From a virus, in IMG/VR virus record IMGVR_UViG_3300047409_000283, positions 1 through 50,293 of that record: a stretch of 50,293 nucleotides of DNA, one strand, 5' to 3'. The translations under genes were made by a program, and so were the position numbers. The notes under the pieces were generated by a model. That model saw nothing but the letters and a program-made list of their open reading frames with translations, searched no databases and had not been told where the DNA came from. Shown one piece after another: positions 9,272-17,567 of this stretch (positions within the stretch are counted from its first letter, which is position 1; the number at the start of each line of letters is the position of its first letter).

Positions 9272-11185
9272 ATGGACTTCAAACCAATCCCGTTCAATGC
9301 GTTTGGCGCGAGCGAGATTCGTCTCAAAAACTATCTCCATGACAAAGTTATCTCATTACGTGATGGCTTAGTAAAGCTGCACGGTAACGATGGTGTGGTC
9401 AAATGGAGAAAGATGTACGAGGCGATTCCTGCTGAGGAGACACGTGAGTTCCCGTGGCATAATGCTAGTAACTTAGTTGTGCCGGTGGTTGCAATCCACA
9501 CCGACACATTACTAGCACGGGTGCTCTCTGCGATTCTTAAGACCAAACCGTATTGGGCTGTTCGAATGCTTGGTGACTACGCTAACACAGCACCTCCGGG
9601 TGAGCGTGATGCGTTGGAGGAGTTCCTTCAATACGTCGCGCTGGAACCGGAGGAGCTCGACTTGTACCGTGTTGAGCGGGAATGGTTTGCTGAAATCATT
9701 AAGCTGGGTACTGGCATTCTGAAAGTGCCGTGGTTAAAGACTGTTGAGGATGTCATGGCACCGGCCGGCGACGGTCTCGGTAGGCCGTCATGGGGCAAGA
9801 AAACAGTGTACGACGGCCCGCGCCCGGAGAAGCTTCGCTTTGAGGACTTCAAATATCCGGTGTATGAGCCAACACTGGAAGCGATGGATTTCAAGTATCA
9901 CATTGTCCACCTGCAAAAAGAACAACTCGAAGAGCGTGCGTTTCGACAGGTGTACAAGCAGGCTGCTGTGACGGAAATGCTTAAGTCGCCCGACCGTACA
10001 TCGCCTAGCCTGACTCAGTCACAGAACGAACAGTCTGCTAAAGTAGCAACGATACCTGGGTATGGCTACGCTGAGTGGGATGTGTGTGAGTGTCATTTCA
10101 AGTACCGTGTTGACGACAGTCACATCGCTCGTGTGATTGTGTCGTACCATGAGAAGTCCAGTCAGATTCTGCGGTCGTATTACCATTATTATCCGGGTGA
10201 GATATTCATCGCTGGGCGGCTGTTCTACCGTGATGATATGTTCCCCGGAATGGGATTCGCTGAGACGCTGGGTACGTTCCAAGAAGAGCTATCGCAGATA
10301 CACAACCAGCGCCGTGACAACATGACTATCGCCAACATGAAGGCGTTTCGTGTTGACCCCGATAGCAACTTGAACAAAGGTTACAGGATGTACCCGTCGG
10401 GTATGGTGCCCGGTAAGAAGGATGAGATCGAGCCTCTCGATATGGGTACACCAGTACAAGGTGAGATTGACTCCGAGAATTTGTCGATGAGCTTAGCTGA
10501 CCGTCGTAGTGGCGTAAGCCCGCCGATGCAAGGACAGGGTTCGGGAACGAACACCAAGCGTGGTATCTACACAGCGATGGGTACACTGTCTGTAATGCAG
10601 GAAGGCAACACCCGGACAGACTTGAACATTACTGACATCCGATATGCGCACACGAAAGTGGGTCGGTTACTGTGCAAGTTGTATGCTCAGTTCGGCATCG
10701 GTGACCGCGAGCTGATGTTCGGTGAACGCGGTAAGCAGATTAAAGATGCGCTCAACGCGATGCAATCTGGTAAGGTTGCGTTACCTGTTTACGCTGCGAC
10801 TTCGTCGGTGAACTTGGAGATTGAGAAACAGAACGACATGATGCTGATGAACATCAGCGAACGTTACCATCAAACCATCGCAGCGATGTTGCAAGCTATT
10901 AGCAGTCCGATGACACCGGAGCCAATACGCAAGTACACAGAGAAAGCTGTCATGGCTGCGAACGCGCTGATGCAGTCTGTATTCCGTCATTTCGGCCACG
11001 ATGAGGTCGACCGACTTGCTCCTAAACCGGATGTTGAGCCGGCACCTTCAGCAAGTGCAGGTGCTCCGTCAGGTGGGGGCGCGCCGGGTCAGGCGCCGCC
11101 TGGGGGCGGAACGCAGCCGTCTGGCCCGGTTGATCCTCAATTGTTACAACAGATGTTGGCTGGTGGAGGAGGTAAGCCTCAGTAA
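9272..11185 (+). CDS. Portal protein
   Basis: The portal forms the ring at the special capsid vertex through which DNA enters and leaves. The 637-residue product has the alpha/beta start (RDGLVKLHGNDGVVKW), wing-type segments, and the long stem and crown helices typical of podovirus-like portals, for example LGTFQEELSQIHNQRRDN and the ISERYHQTIAAMLQAI region. The last 50 residues are a disordered Pro/Gly/Ala tail. It follows terL by two small genes and precedes the scaffold-like and capsid genes, the expected position. The assignment rests on length, position and overall pattern rather than a short motif. Confidence 0.85.
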   Translation: MDFKPIPFNAFGASEIRLKNYLHDKVISLRDGLVKLHGNDGVVKWRKMYEAIPAEETREFPWHNASNLVVPVVAIHTDTLLARVLSAILKTKPYWAVRMLGDYANTAPPGERDALEEFLQYVALEPEELDLYRVEREWFAEIIKLGTGILKVPWLKTVEDVMAPAGDGLGRPSWGKKTVYDGPRPEKLRFEDFKYPVYEPTLEAMDFKYHIVHLQKEQLEERAFRQVYKQAAVTEMLKSPDRTSPSLTQSQNEQSAKVATIPGYGYAEWDVCECHFKYRVDDSHIARVIVSYHEKSSQILRSYYHYYPGEIFIAGRLFYRDDMFPGMGFAETLGTFQEELSQIHNQRRDNMTIANMKAFRVDPDSNLNKGYRMYPSGMVPGKKDEIEPLDMGTPVQGEIDSENLSMSLADRRSGVSPPMQGQGSGTNTKRGIYTAMGTLSVMQEGNTRTDLNITDIRYAHTKVGRLLCKLYAQFGIGDRELMFGERGKQIKDALNAMQSGKVALPVYAATSSVNLEIEKQNDMMLMNISERYHQTIAAMLQAISSPMTPEPIRKYTEKAVMAANALMQSVFRHFGHDEVDRLAPKPDVEPAPSASAGAPSGGGAPGQAPPGGGTQPSGPVDPQLLQQMLAGGGGKPQ

Positions 11186-11412
11186 TGTTTGAAACTATTT
11201 ACAGCGAAGCCGAGGTGAATCGGGAGTGGCTCAAGCGCGCTCCGTCGTCGTACAAGCAATGGCTGCGTGAGCTACGTGACTCAGAGATCAAAACGTTGAA
11301 AAACTCCGAGAATATCGTCATGGTGCATCGCGCGCAGGGTCGATTGGATCTAATCGACCGCTTGATCAATCTCGAAAAAGACCTTGAAAAACAACCGAAG
11401 GGAGTACAATAA
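11185..11412 (+). CDS. Small charged helical protein between portal and scaffold
   Basis: A 75-residue protein whose ATG overlaps the portal stop (TAATG) and whose stop overlaps the next ATG in the same way, so the three genes are translationally coupled. It is rich in Glu, Lys, Arg and Leu (WLKRAPSSYKQWLRELRDSE, RLDLIDRLINLEKDLEKQ) and predicted helical. It might be a head-assembly accessory protein; no domain is recognised. Confidence 0.72.
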   Translation: MFETIYSEAEVNREWLKRAPSSYKQWLRELRDSEIKTLKNSENIVMVHRAQGRLDLIDRLINLEKDLEKQPKGVQ

Positions 11413-12137
11413 TGCTGTGGGGAAAGAAAGACGAAGAACTTCCAGAAGCGCTGCGTGGTAAAACACCGGAGCAGATTGCTGATGCTCTGAACAAAGCCGC
11501 TCAGCTTGAGCAGCAGGTCACGGACTTAACGTCTGCAAAGACTACTGCGGAAACAACAGTAACTCAGTTACGCTCTGAGTTTGACACCGTGAAATCCAAG
11601 TTGGATGAAATGGAAGCCAACGCTCAGCCAAAGACGCCGCCGACCGTTAACGAGCCACCGTCGATTTGGACTGATCCTCAGGCGTATGTACAGGATCAGA
11701 CCAAAGACACACAGAACATCGCGTTGATGTCGGGTATGATGTCAGCAAAGATGTACGCTCGTCAGGGACTCGGAGAGCGTGACGCGAAGATCTGGCGCAA
11801 GTACGAGAAGGAAATCGACGGCACGATGAACGGTTTCACACCTCAACAGAAGGTATTACCACAGTCGTGGTTGTTGGCGCTGACACTGGTTAAGGGTCAA
11901 CACGAGCAAGAAATCGCGCAAGCGGAACGCGATGGTAATGACTTCTTCAGTGAAGGCCCGTCACGTGGCGCCGCGCCGCCGCCCCCGACGGAGGACAAAC
12001 TCACGCCAGAGGAAGAGGAAGCCTGTCGTACCTTCCACTGGGATCCAAAAGGTTATCTGGCCCGTAAGAAACAGATGCGGGTTAATCAATCTGAGAAGGG
12101 AGGCTACGCTAGTTTCCCAGTACCACAGCGTAGCTAG
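11412..12137 (+). CDS. Putative capsid scaffolding protein
   Basis: A 241-residue acidic protein with a coiled coil at about residues 25-72 (heptads in LEQQVTDLTSAKTTAE and VTQLRSEFDTVKSKLDEME), a Pro-rich linker, and a charged C-terminus with basic residues (YLARKKQMRVNQ). Scaffolds are typically helical, acidic, lie just before the major capsid gene, and bind capsid protein through a basic C-terminal segment; this protein fits all four. It is coupled by TAATG to the preceding gene. Position and composition are the only evidence. Confidence 0.72.
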   Translation: MLWGKKDEELPEALRGKTPEQIADALNKAAQLEQQVTDLTSAKTTAETTVTQLRSEFDTVKSKLDEMEANAQPKTPPTVNEPPSIWTDPQAYVQDQTKDTQNIALMSGMMSAKMYARQGLGERDAKIWRKYEKEIDGTMNGFTPQQKVLPQSWLLALTLVKGQHEQEIAQAERDGNDFFSEGPSRGAAPPPPTEDKLTPEEEEACRTFHWDPKGYLARKKQMRVNQSEKGGYASFPVPQRS

Positions 12138-12147
12138 GTGAATTCAA

Positions 12148-12741
12148 ATGGCTGAGCAGCAAGAACGTATTCCAACGATGGTTAACCCGATACCAGCTGA
12201 CCCCAATCCAGGACGGATCACCGCGCCGGAGCTCGACGACGCGATCATTGCTCGTCCGCTGGTGTCGCCTGATTTCACCAACCCGGAGCCGAAAGACCCA
12301 AACGTCCAGTTCCGCTGGATTGAATTCAAGGCGCGTGATGGCTTTCGCTTTCAACAGTGTCTCACACAGGGCTTCAAAGTGGCAACGATTCAGGACTTGA
12401 AACATCCTGAGAAATTCGCCGTGTACGCTAAGGAAGCCGGGACGAAGTTCATCAACGGTGATGTCATCTTGATGAAGATCGACAAGGGTCGGTATCTCGG
12501 TGCGTTGAAGCATCGCTATCTGAGAACACAAGCGATGACCGATCCTGCTGTTGCACGTGCTGTTTCACAGGCGTCAGCGGATCAAGAACTCAAATCGATG
12601 TCGAAAGGCAAGATGTCAGCCTTCGCACCGGAGGCCGCCGACTTGAGCAAGACGGGAGTCAACATCAACCAGATACCGGGAGTCGGTGGCACGCCCGGAG
12701 TTGAGAAGGCTACGGGAACCGACATCCGTAGCGGTAAATAA
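12148..12741 (+). CDS. Conserved-looking head-module protein, function unknown
   Basis: A 197-residue protein with an AGGTGA ribosome-binding site upstream. The N-terminal third is Pro/Asp-rich, followed by a compact region (FRWIEFKARDGFRFQQCLTQ, then FAVYAKEAGTKFINGDVILM) that looks like a folded beta domain, and a helical Lys/Ala-rich C-terminus with a Gly/Val-rich end. It lies between scaffold-like and cement-like genes, so it is probably a head protein. I do not recognise the family. Confidence 0.72.
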   Translation: MAEQQERIPTMVNPIPADPNPGRITAPELDDAIIARPLVSPDFTNPEPKDPNVQFRWIEFKARDGFRFQQCLTQGFKVATIQDLKHPEKFAVYAKEAGTKFINGDVILMKIDKGRYLGALKHRYLRTQAMTDPAVARAVSQASADQELKSMSKGKMSAFAPEAADLSKTGVNINQIPGVGGTPGVEKATGTDIRSGK

Positions 12742-12782
12742 CACGTAAGACGCAGTAAATCAATCCGAAGGGAGCATAGCAA

Positions 12783-13328
12783 ATGGCAACGGCCTTGCAG
12801 CAAAGCAGAAACACTGTATCAGGCAATCAGCCCCGTATGCAGCGTTTGATTGAGGATTCCGGACAGACCTTCAAGTCCGGCACTCCTCTTCAAATCCACA
12901 GCACCAACGGGGCATTGAAAGCCTGGGACGGTGTCACCGTAAGTGCCGGGATTGCGGGTGTTAGCAAGGAGTTCGGTGCTAACCTGGCGGTCGCCGGCAC
13001 GGCGCAGCAACAGACGTTTGGCTCAGTTCAAAACGAGTCAGCGGCTGCAAACTACAGCCGACCTTATTTCAACGATGGCAAGACTGGCATCGAGGTCGCC
13101 AATCAAGACACTGTGTTTTACGGTCAAGTTGGGCCAGCACAGACCACTGCTGCATCAGACATCGGGGTGCAGTATGGTATGACCATTGACTCAGATGGCC
13201 ATTGGTACGTGGACAAAACCAAGACCGGCGCCTCGGCAGTTTGCGAGATCGTTGGTTTGGATCAATGGGACACAACCCGTGGTGTGTTGTTTGTGTTCCT
13301 GCCGTCAGCATCACAGATCGTAGCATAA
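12783..13328 (+). CDS. Putative capsid decoration/cement protein
   Basis: A 181-residue protein with ribosome-binding site GAAGGGAG. The segment SGQTFKSGTPLQIHSTNGAL followed by VSAGIAGVSKEFGANLAV has the beta-barrel pattern of small head-stabilisation proteins encoded just before the major capsid gene (as in DUF2190-like proteins). The remainder is beta-rich and ends with a hydrophobic strand (GVLFVFLPSASQIVA). Its role would be to bind at capsid symmetry axes and stabilise the filled head. A minor head fibre is an alternative. Confidence 0.68.
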   Translation: MATALQQSRNTVSGNQPRMQRLIEDSGQTFKSGTPLQIHSTNGALKAWDGVTVSAGIAGVSKEFGANLAVAGTAQQQTFGSVQNESAAANYSRPYFNDGKTGIEVANQDTVFYGQVGPAQTTAASDIGVQYGMTIDSDGHWYVDKTKTGASAVCEIVGLDQWDTTRGVLFVFLPSASQIVA

Positions 13329-13371
13329 CACTGGCCTCGGCTAGTGATCTCTTTAAGGGAGGGTAACTACC

Positions 13372-14322
13372 ATGATGGTTCGAGGCCAATACTTTCAGTT
13401 GATGGCCAGCGGCCTGCATGACCTGTTCGTTCAGTTCCTTGACCTCAAGCAACGGGACGAGGAGTACACGTACTTGGCTAACGTCGAGGAGTCCGACGCG
13501 GCATTCGAAGACGAAGTCGAGTTCGCCGGCCTCGGGCCGATGGTTCCCAAACTGGAAGGTACTGCGGTGCAGTACCAAGACATCATCCAGGGTGGCTCGA
13601 AGCGTTACATCCATACACCGTGGGCGCTCGGCGTCAGAGCAAGCTGGGAGTTGATCAAAGACGACCAGTACAAGCTCATCAACCAAGCACCGAAGTGTCT
13701 AGCGCGCAGCGCGGTGTTCGTGCGTGAAATGCAGTTTTGGAATCTGTTGAACCTTGGTTTCACGACCACGGTAACGCAGGACGGTGTCAGTTTGTTCAAC
13801 ACGCAGCATCCACTGTTGGGTGGTGTGTCAGCAACAAACATTGGGCCGGGCGTAGCCGGTATCATATCGGCTGCAGGCACGTATCCCAATCGGCCGGCGA
13901 CTGACGTTGATCTGTCATTCACCGCGATCCAAAATGCCATCAACGAGTTCGAGCGCATGATTGATGGTCAAGGTCTGCCGATCGTGAGCAGACCGAAGTA
14001 CTTGGTCATCCCACCGGAGCTCAAATGGATCGCACGTGAGATCCTCGGCTCGCCACACAAACCATACACCGCGGATAACGAGATCAACTCGTTGATCAAG
14101 GAAGACTTGATGTACTTTGTCGGACACTATCTGACGGGTGCAACGCCGTGGTTCCTGATTGGTGAGAAAGACCAGCACACACTGAAGTTCATCAACCGCG
14201 AGTCTTTAGAAGAGGATTTCGCTGATGACTTCGACACCCGCTCGATCAAGCAGATCGCGACCATGAGATTCTCAACGGGCGCGACAAACTGGATCGGCAC
14301 TTGGGGCTCCAACGGGCCATAG
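13372..14322 (+). CDS. Major capsid protein (HK97 fold, Mu gpT-like)
   Basis: A 316-residue protein following a strong GGGAGGG ribosome-binding site. Features shared with Mu gpT-type capsid proteins are the N-terminal acidic region, the segment VSLFNTQHPLLGG (about residues 140-152), the helix AIQNAINEFERM with the following GLPIVSRPKYLVIPPEL, and a C-terminal FADDFDTRSIKQIATMRFSTG strand. These are the E-loop, spine-helix and P-domain features of the HK97 fold. Position after the cement-like gene agrees. A copy of the dispersed dyad lies just downstream and may affect expression of genes beyond. Confidence 0.88.
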   Translation: MMVRGQYFQLMASGLHDLFVQFLDLKQRDEEYTYLANVEESDAAFEDEVEFAGLGPMVPKLEGTAVQYQDIIQGGSKRYIHTPWALGVRASWELIKDDQYKLINQAPKCLARSAVFVREMQFWNLLNLGFTTTVTQDGVSLFNTQHPLLGGVSATNIGPGVAGIISAAGTYPNRPATDVDLSFTAIQNAINEFERMIDGQGLPIVSRPKYLVIPPELKWIAREILGSPHKPYTADNEINSLIKEDLMYFVGHYLTGATPWFLIGEKDQHTLKFINRESLEEDFADDFDTRSIKQIATMRFSTGATNWIGTWGSNGP

Positions 14323-14332
14323 GCTGCGCGTA

Positions 14333-14351
14333 GTGTTGCGTAGCACAACAC
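14333..14351. promoter_or_regulatory. Dispersed dyad copy 2 (GTGTTG-N7-CAACAC)
   Basis: An exact copy with spacer CGTAGCA, left flank GTA and right flank AAAG, in the 44-nt gap between the capsid gene and the next gene. It lies immediately upstream of the AGAGGAG ribosome-binding site. There is no T-run after it, so a simple terminator is unlikely. Confidence 0.72.
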
Positions 14352-14366
14352 AAAGAGGAGAGTAGC

Positions 14367-15059
14367 ATGAAGCGATGTCTTGCTTTGGTAACACTGGTGT
14401 TGGCGCTGTGTTTGGGTGTCAGCGCACAGAACACGTTTACTCAGGCTGGTGTGCTGAGTGCGTCGGGTGCGGTGGCAAACGGCGGTGCGTTTGAGAACTC
14501 GGTAGCACAAACGCATATCTTGACGTGGACGGATGTCGCAACTGTATCGGCTTGCACGGTGCAGTTGGAGACGTCTACGGATGACGTGACGTACACCTTG
14601 ATGACCGGCTCTGCCGCTCAGACGTGTACGTCTTCGGGGTTCTACAACTTTTCAGGTGTTGCTGCTAAGTACGTTAGGGTGAATTTCACTGCTCTGACGG
14701 TATCTGGCAGCGGTACAGTGTCGTGGACTTACAGTGCTTTACCCGCTTCGACGAAGTCGTCCGGAACACCTTATGTGTCGTTCTGCGGCGCGACGTCTGG
14801 CGGTACGGCGAACTGTGCCAATGTCAATCCTGGAACAAACGCTCACATCATTGGGGGCTCGGCTACGTTAGCGTCGAACGCTTCGGTGATTACGTTTGCG
14901 CCGGGATTCACTAGCACAGCGACGTTTACGTGTGTCGGTAACGACATCACAACGCGGGCTAACCCAGTGCAGGTGGCGCTGACGTCGGCTACATCGGTGA
15001 CCATCACGAACACCACGGGTGCGTCTGACGTCATCCAATGGGTGTGCGTCGGGTACTAA
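14367..15059 (+). CDS. Signal-peptide protein sharing a domain with the fibre at 47893
   Basis: A 230-residue protein starting MKRCLALVTLVLALCLGVSAQ, a Sec signal peptide with likely cleavage after VSA; ribosome-binding site AGAGGAG. Residues of about 45-130 (HILTWTDVATVSACTVQLE, STDDVTYTLM, YVRVNFTALTVSGSG) match in pattern the N-terminal domain of the 605-residue fibre gene at 47893 (HQLSWTKTGTVSTCTVALD, SSTDGTTW, YIRITATALSGGGSV). The C-terminal half has four more Cys and a beta-sandwich look. It stands alone between the capsid gene and small genes, away from the fibre module. Role is probably surface adhesion or head decoration, by inference. Confidence 0.78.
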   Translation: MKRCLALVTLVLALCLGVSAQNTFTQAGVLSASGAVANGGAFENSVAQTHILTWTDVATVSACTVQLETSTDDVTYTLMTGSAAQTCTSSGFYNFSGVAAKYVRVNFTALTVSGSGTVSWTYSALPASTKSSGTPYVSFCGATSGGTANCANVNPGTNAHIIGGSATLASNASVITFAPGFTSTATFTCVGNDITTRANPVQVALTSATSVTITNTTGASDVIQWVCVGY

Positions 15060-15083
15060 ATAAGCGAGTAAGGAGGTGTTGTA

Positions 15084-15344
15084 ATGCCGATGCAATCACA
15101 TAGCGGATGGACTGGAATACCGTGGCATATGTGTGACTGTCATCAAAAACCATATCCAGTCTCACAACTACGGCGGCAGGATGGACTGATCGTTTGTCAA
15201 GTGGGCTTCGACAACCCACAGCGGACACGCACCGTTGACCGACGACAGTCCATCATTACCGCCCGACTCAGCGACCCGGAGCAGGAGCCCGAGTTGGCTG
15301 ATATACTCAAGAACGAACAGGACAACACAGGAGAATACGCCTAA
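15084..15344 (+). CDS. Small Cys-containing protein, putative metal binder
   Basis: An 86-residue protein with a strong AAGGAGG ribosome-binding site. The N-terminal part has MCDCHQKPYPVSQL followed by LIVCQVGFDNP, giving three Cys and a nearby His that could bind one metal. The rest is charged and probably disordered. It is coupled to the next gene by TAATG. Small proteins of this kind occur in head-to-tail regions of phages, but I do not recognise a named family. Confidence 0.7.
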   Translation: MPMQSHSGWTGIPWHMCDCHQKPYPVSQLRRQDGLIVCQVGFDNPQRTRTVDRRQSIITARLSDPEQEPELADILKNEQDNTGEYA

Positions 15345-15559
15345 TGCCTCTATCATTTGCAACTCCACTTTCAGCGACACTGACTCGTTTTAGAGGGCCG
15401 GTGTTGGTTGGCAGATCGATCACCGCCGCGCAGCAACAGGCGTTGGATGCTATCACATTGACGGCTGGTGATCAACCATTACTGGCTGTCATCGGCAATG
15501 ACACCAATCCGCATATTGTCGTACTAACGTCAGGCAACGCACTAGCGGTGCGTTCGTAA
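15344..15559 (+). CDS. Small hypothetical protein
   Basis: A 71-residue protein joined to both neighbours by TAATG overlaps. It has two predicted beta segments (QPLLAVIGNDTNPHIVVLTS) after a helical AAQQQALDAI stretch. The overlaps place it in one translational unit with the lysin gene downstream. No function is assigned. Confidence 0.68.
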   Translation: MPLSFATPLSATLTRFRGPVLVGRSITAAQQQALDAITLTAGDQPLLAVIGNDTNPHIVVLTSGNALAVRS

Positions 15560-15942
15560 TGTGGCGATACGAACAAGCATCGGGTAAACTGCTTAACTAC
15601 GCCGATGATGTCGTGGGGGTTGGTTACTCTGGCTTCGGCAATGGTAAGAACAACCCAGCAGCGGAATCCACATCGGATGTCGGGCCAATTCCTTGTGGGC
15701 TGTACACGATTGAGCCGCCGCACGACTCGCAGACACACGGCCCTTTTGTTCTCGCGTTGACACCGGACGCGACGAACGAAATGTTTGGACGCAGCGCGTT
15801 TTTGATGCACGGTGACAATGTCCACAAACCAGGGACGGCGTCGTTGGGTTGTGTTATCATGCCGCGCGCGATACGTGAGGAAGTCTGGAAGAGCGACGAC
15901 CACACACTGGAGGTCGTAAATGGCCTTACGGATAGTGATTGA
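15559..15942 (+). CDS. Tlde1/DUF2778-like peptidoglycan-acting enzyme (endolysin candidate)
   Basis: A 127-residue single-domain protein. The ordered motifs VGPIPCGLYTIEPP (about residues 41-54), FVLALTP, FGRSAFLMHGDN (about 76-87) and GTASLGCVIMP (about 93-103) match the Tlde1/DUF2778 fold, an L,D-transpeptidase-like family with a His and a Cys in the active site (MHGDN and SLGC here). Known Tlde1 proteins are L,D-carboxypeptidase or transpeptidase exchange toxins; homologues encoded by phages may act in lysis. No other endolysin is evident in the window, so this is the best candidate. It overlaps the next gene by 23 nt. Confidence 0.82.
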   Translation: MWRYEQASGKLLNYADDVVGVGYSGFGNGKNNPAAESTSDVGPIPCGLYTIEPPHDSQTHGPFVLALTPDATNEMFGRSAFLMHGDNVHKPGTASLGCVIMPRAIREEVWKSDDHTLEVVNGLTDSD

Positions 15943-16303
15943 AACCATACCGCATGATCAGCAACGTTACGATACCGTAGGTGATTGGTATCTCGGTGCG
16001 GATGCGACGTGGCATATTAAAGTCAGCGCAATGGATGACTGGCGACACGAAGCATTGGTTGCCATCCACGAACTCGCTGAAATGGCAATGTGTTTGCAAG
16101 ACGGTGTATCGCAGAGCGTTGTGGATGATTTCGACAAAGCATTCGAAGAACATCGTCCTGCTGGAAGCACCGCCGAGCCAGGTGACTGTGTCGATGCTCC
16201 TTACGCAGTGCAGCATGGTATCGCGTCAGGTATTGAACGTGCTGTAGCAACGGTGTTAGGTGTTGATTGGAACGTGTACAATGACGAAGTCAATGCACTT
16301 TAA
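15920..16303 (+). CDS. HELAE-motif protein, putative metal-dependent protein
   Basis: A 127-residue protein starting inside the end of the lysin gene with its own GGAGG ribosome-binding site. The helix WRHEALVAIHELAEMAMC (about residues 41-58) contains H-E-x-x-E, and a second His follows in PYAVQHGIASGIERAV, a layout seen in small metal-site phage proteins. It lacks the second His of a classical HExxH zincin, so catalysis is uncertain. Being coupled to the Tlde1-like gene, it could act with it on the cell wall or modify a virion protein. Confidence 0.7.
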   Translation: MALRIVIETIPHDQQRYDTVGDWYLGADATWHIKVSAMDDWRHEALVAIHELAEMAMCLQDGVSQSVVDDFDKAFEEHRPAGSTAEPGDCVDAPYAVQHGIASGIERAVATVLGVDWNVYNDEVNAL

Positions 16304-17567
16304 GATCGTCTCGGAGACAGCAGATGGAATCGGATTCGCAGTGCGACTCAAAAACGCCGGTCACAGGGTTTCATGTTGGATACGTTCTACAGACGCGAAA
16401 AGCGTTGGGGATCGGCTCGTTGACAAAAGGGGCGACATTGACGATCTGGTTAGAGACATCTCAGATGGGGATGTGTTTCTCTTCGACGTCTCCGGGAACG
16501 GCCTTATCGCAGACGCTTTGCGTGAACGCGGATGCGCTGTCCTCGGTGGGTCAGGCTTAATGGATCGACTGGAACGCGATCGTGACTTCGGTTATGCCGT
16601 GATGGAGGAGTGCAAAATTGATGTACCTCAAACAGAGAGTTTTAACTCCTTCGCAGATGGCATTGATTTTGTGGAGTCGAATCCGGACGTCAGATGGGTC
16701 TACAAACCCTCGAAGCAGTTGGGTGACCTTTCGCCTAGCCACGTTTCATATGACACGGAGGACATGGTTCAGTTACTCACAAACATCGAGCAGGATGTGG
16801 ATATAAGTGATCCACAGTTTGAGTTGCAAGCCTTTGAAAAAGGTGTGGCGATGTCTACAGAGCTATGGTTTCAGAATGGTGAGTTCATAGCTCCGTTGAC
16901 CAATCACACGTTGGAACGCAAAGAGCTCATGAATGATGACCTAGGGCCGAGCGGAGGTTGTTTGGGGAACATCGTCTGGCTATGCGATGGATGTCCCATT
17001 TGTGATGTCGCGAAACGATTAGTACCGTGGTGCGAACAGCATCGTTATCATGGGATGTTGGATCTCAATGTTATCGTAGCCAAAGATACTGTGTATGGGT
17101 TGGAGTTCACCCCACGGTTTGGTTATGACGCTTCGCCAACATTCTTGATGGAGTTGGTACGGGGTGACCTAGGTGATTTCTTCAGCGATATAGCAAACAG
17201 TCGGCTGCGTGATGTTGACACTATTGATGACGCTTACGCTGGTGCAGTACGCGTCACGATACCGCCGTGGCCGACTGAAAAGTATCACGCTGAGGAAAAC
17301 GTACCGATCCGTGGCCTTGCGGCGAAAGACAAAGATGTGTATCTGTACAACGTGAAAGCCGACAAGGATAACGAGTTGGTCAGCGCCGGCGCGTGGGGTA
17401 TTCTGGCGTTGTTGACACATCGCGCGGGCACGGTGAACGGCGCGTTACGCGGCCCGCTGGAACGTTGTAAGGAACTGAAGATTAAGAACAAACAGTTCCG
17501 GACGGATTTGGCAACACAGTTCAATGCTGATCTAGCGAAGCTGGAGGTAATGAATGCCGTTTACTAA
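16281..17567 (+). CDS. ATP-grasp enzyme, PurD-like
   Basis: The best start is ATG 16281, overlapping the previous gene by 23 nt; a GTG at 16260 and an ATG at 16293 are alternatives. The 428-residue product has the N-terminal Rossmann-like preATP-grasp domain, nucleotide-binding segments WVYKPSKQLGD, and the metal/ATP-site segment DLNVIVAKDTVYGLEFTPRFGYD (about residues 260-282), which aligns by eye with the EFNxRFGDPE region of phosphoribosylamine-glycine ligase. ATP-grasp enzymes join a carboxylate to an amine through an acyl-phosphate. No other purine gene is present, so base, peptide or cell-wall modification is more likely than purine synthesis. Confidence 0.82.
   Translation: MTKSMHFKIVSETADGIGFAVRLKNAGHRVSCWIRSTDAKSVGDRLVDKRGDIDDLVRDISDGDVFLFDVSGNGLIADALRERGCAVLGGSGLMDRLERDRDFGYAVMEECKIDVPQTESFNSFADGIDFVESNPDVRWVYKPSKQLGDLSPSHVSYDTEDMVQLLTNIEQDVDISDPQFELQAFEKGVAMSTELWFQNGEFIAPLTNHTLERKELMNDDLGPSGGCLGNIVWLCDGCPICDVAKRLVPWCEQHRYHGMLDLNVIVAKDTVYGLEFTPRFGYDASPTFLMELVRGDLGDFFSDIANSRLRDVDTIDDAYAGAVRVTIPPWPTEKYHAEENVPIRGLAAKDKDVYLYNVKADKDNELVSAGAWGILALLTHRAGTVNGALRGPLERCKELKIKNKQFRTDLATQFNADLAKLEVMNAVY

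Noticed and set aside
13069-13686. 205-residue minus-strand open frame
   Set aside because: Antisense to cement-like and capsid genes within a solid plus-strand operon.
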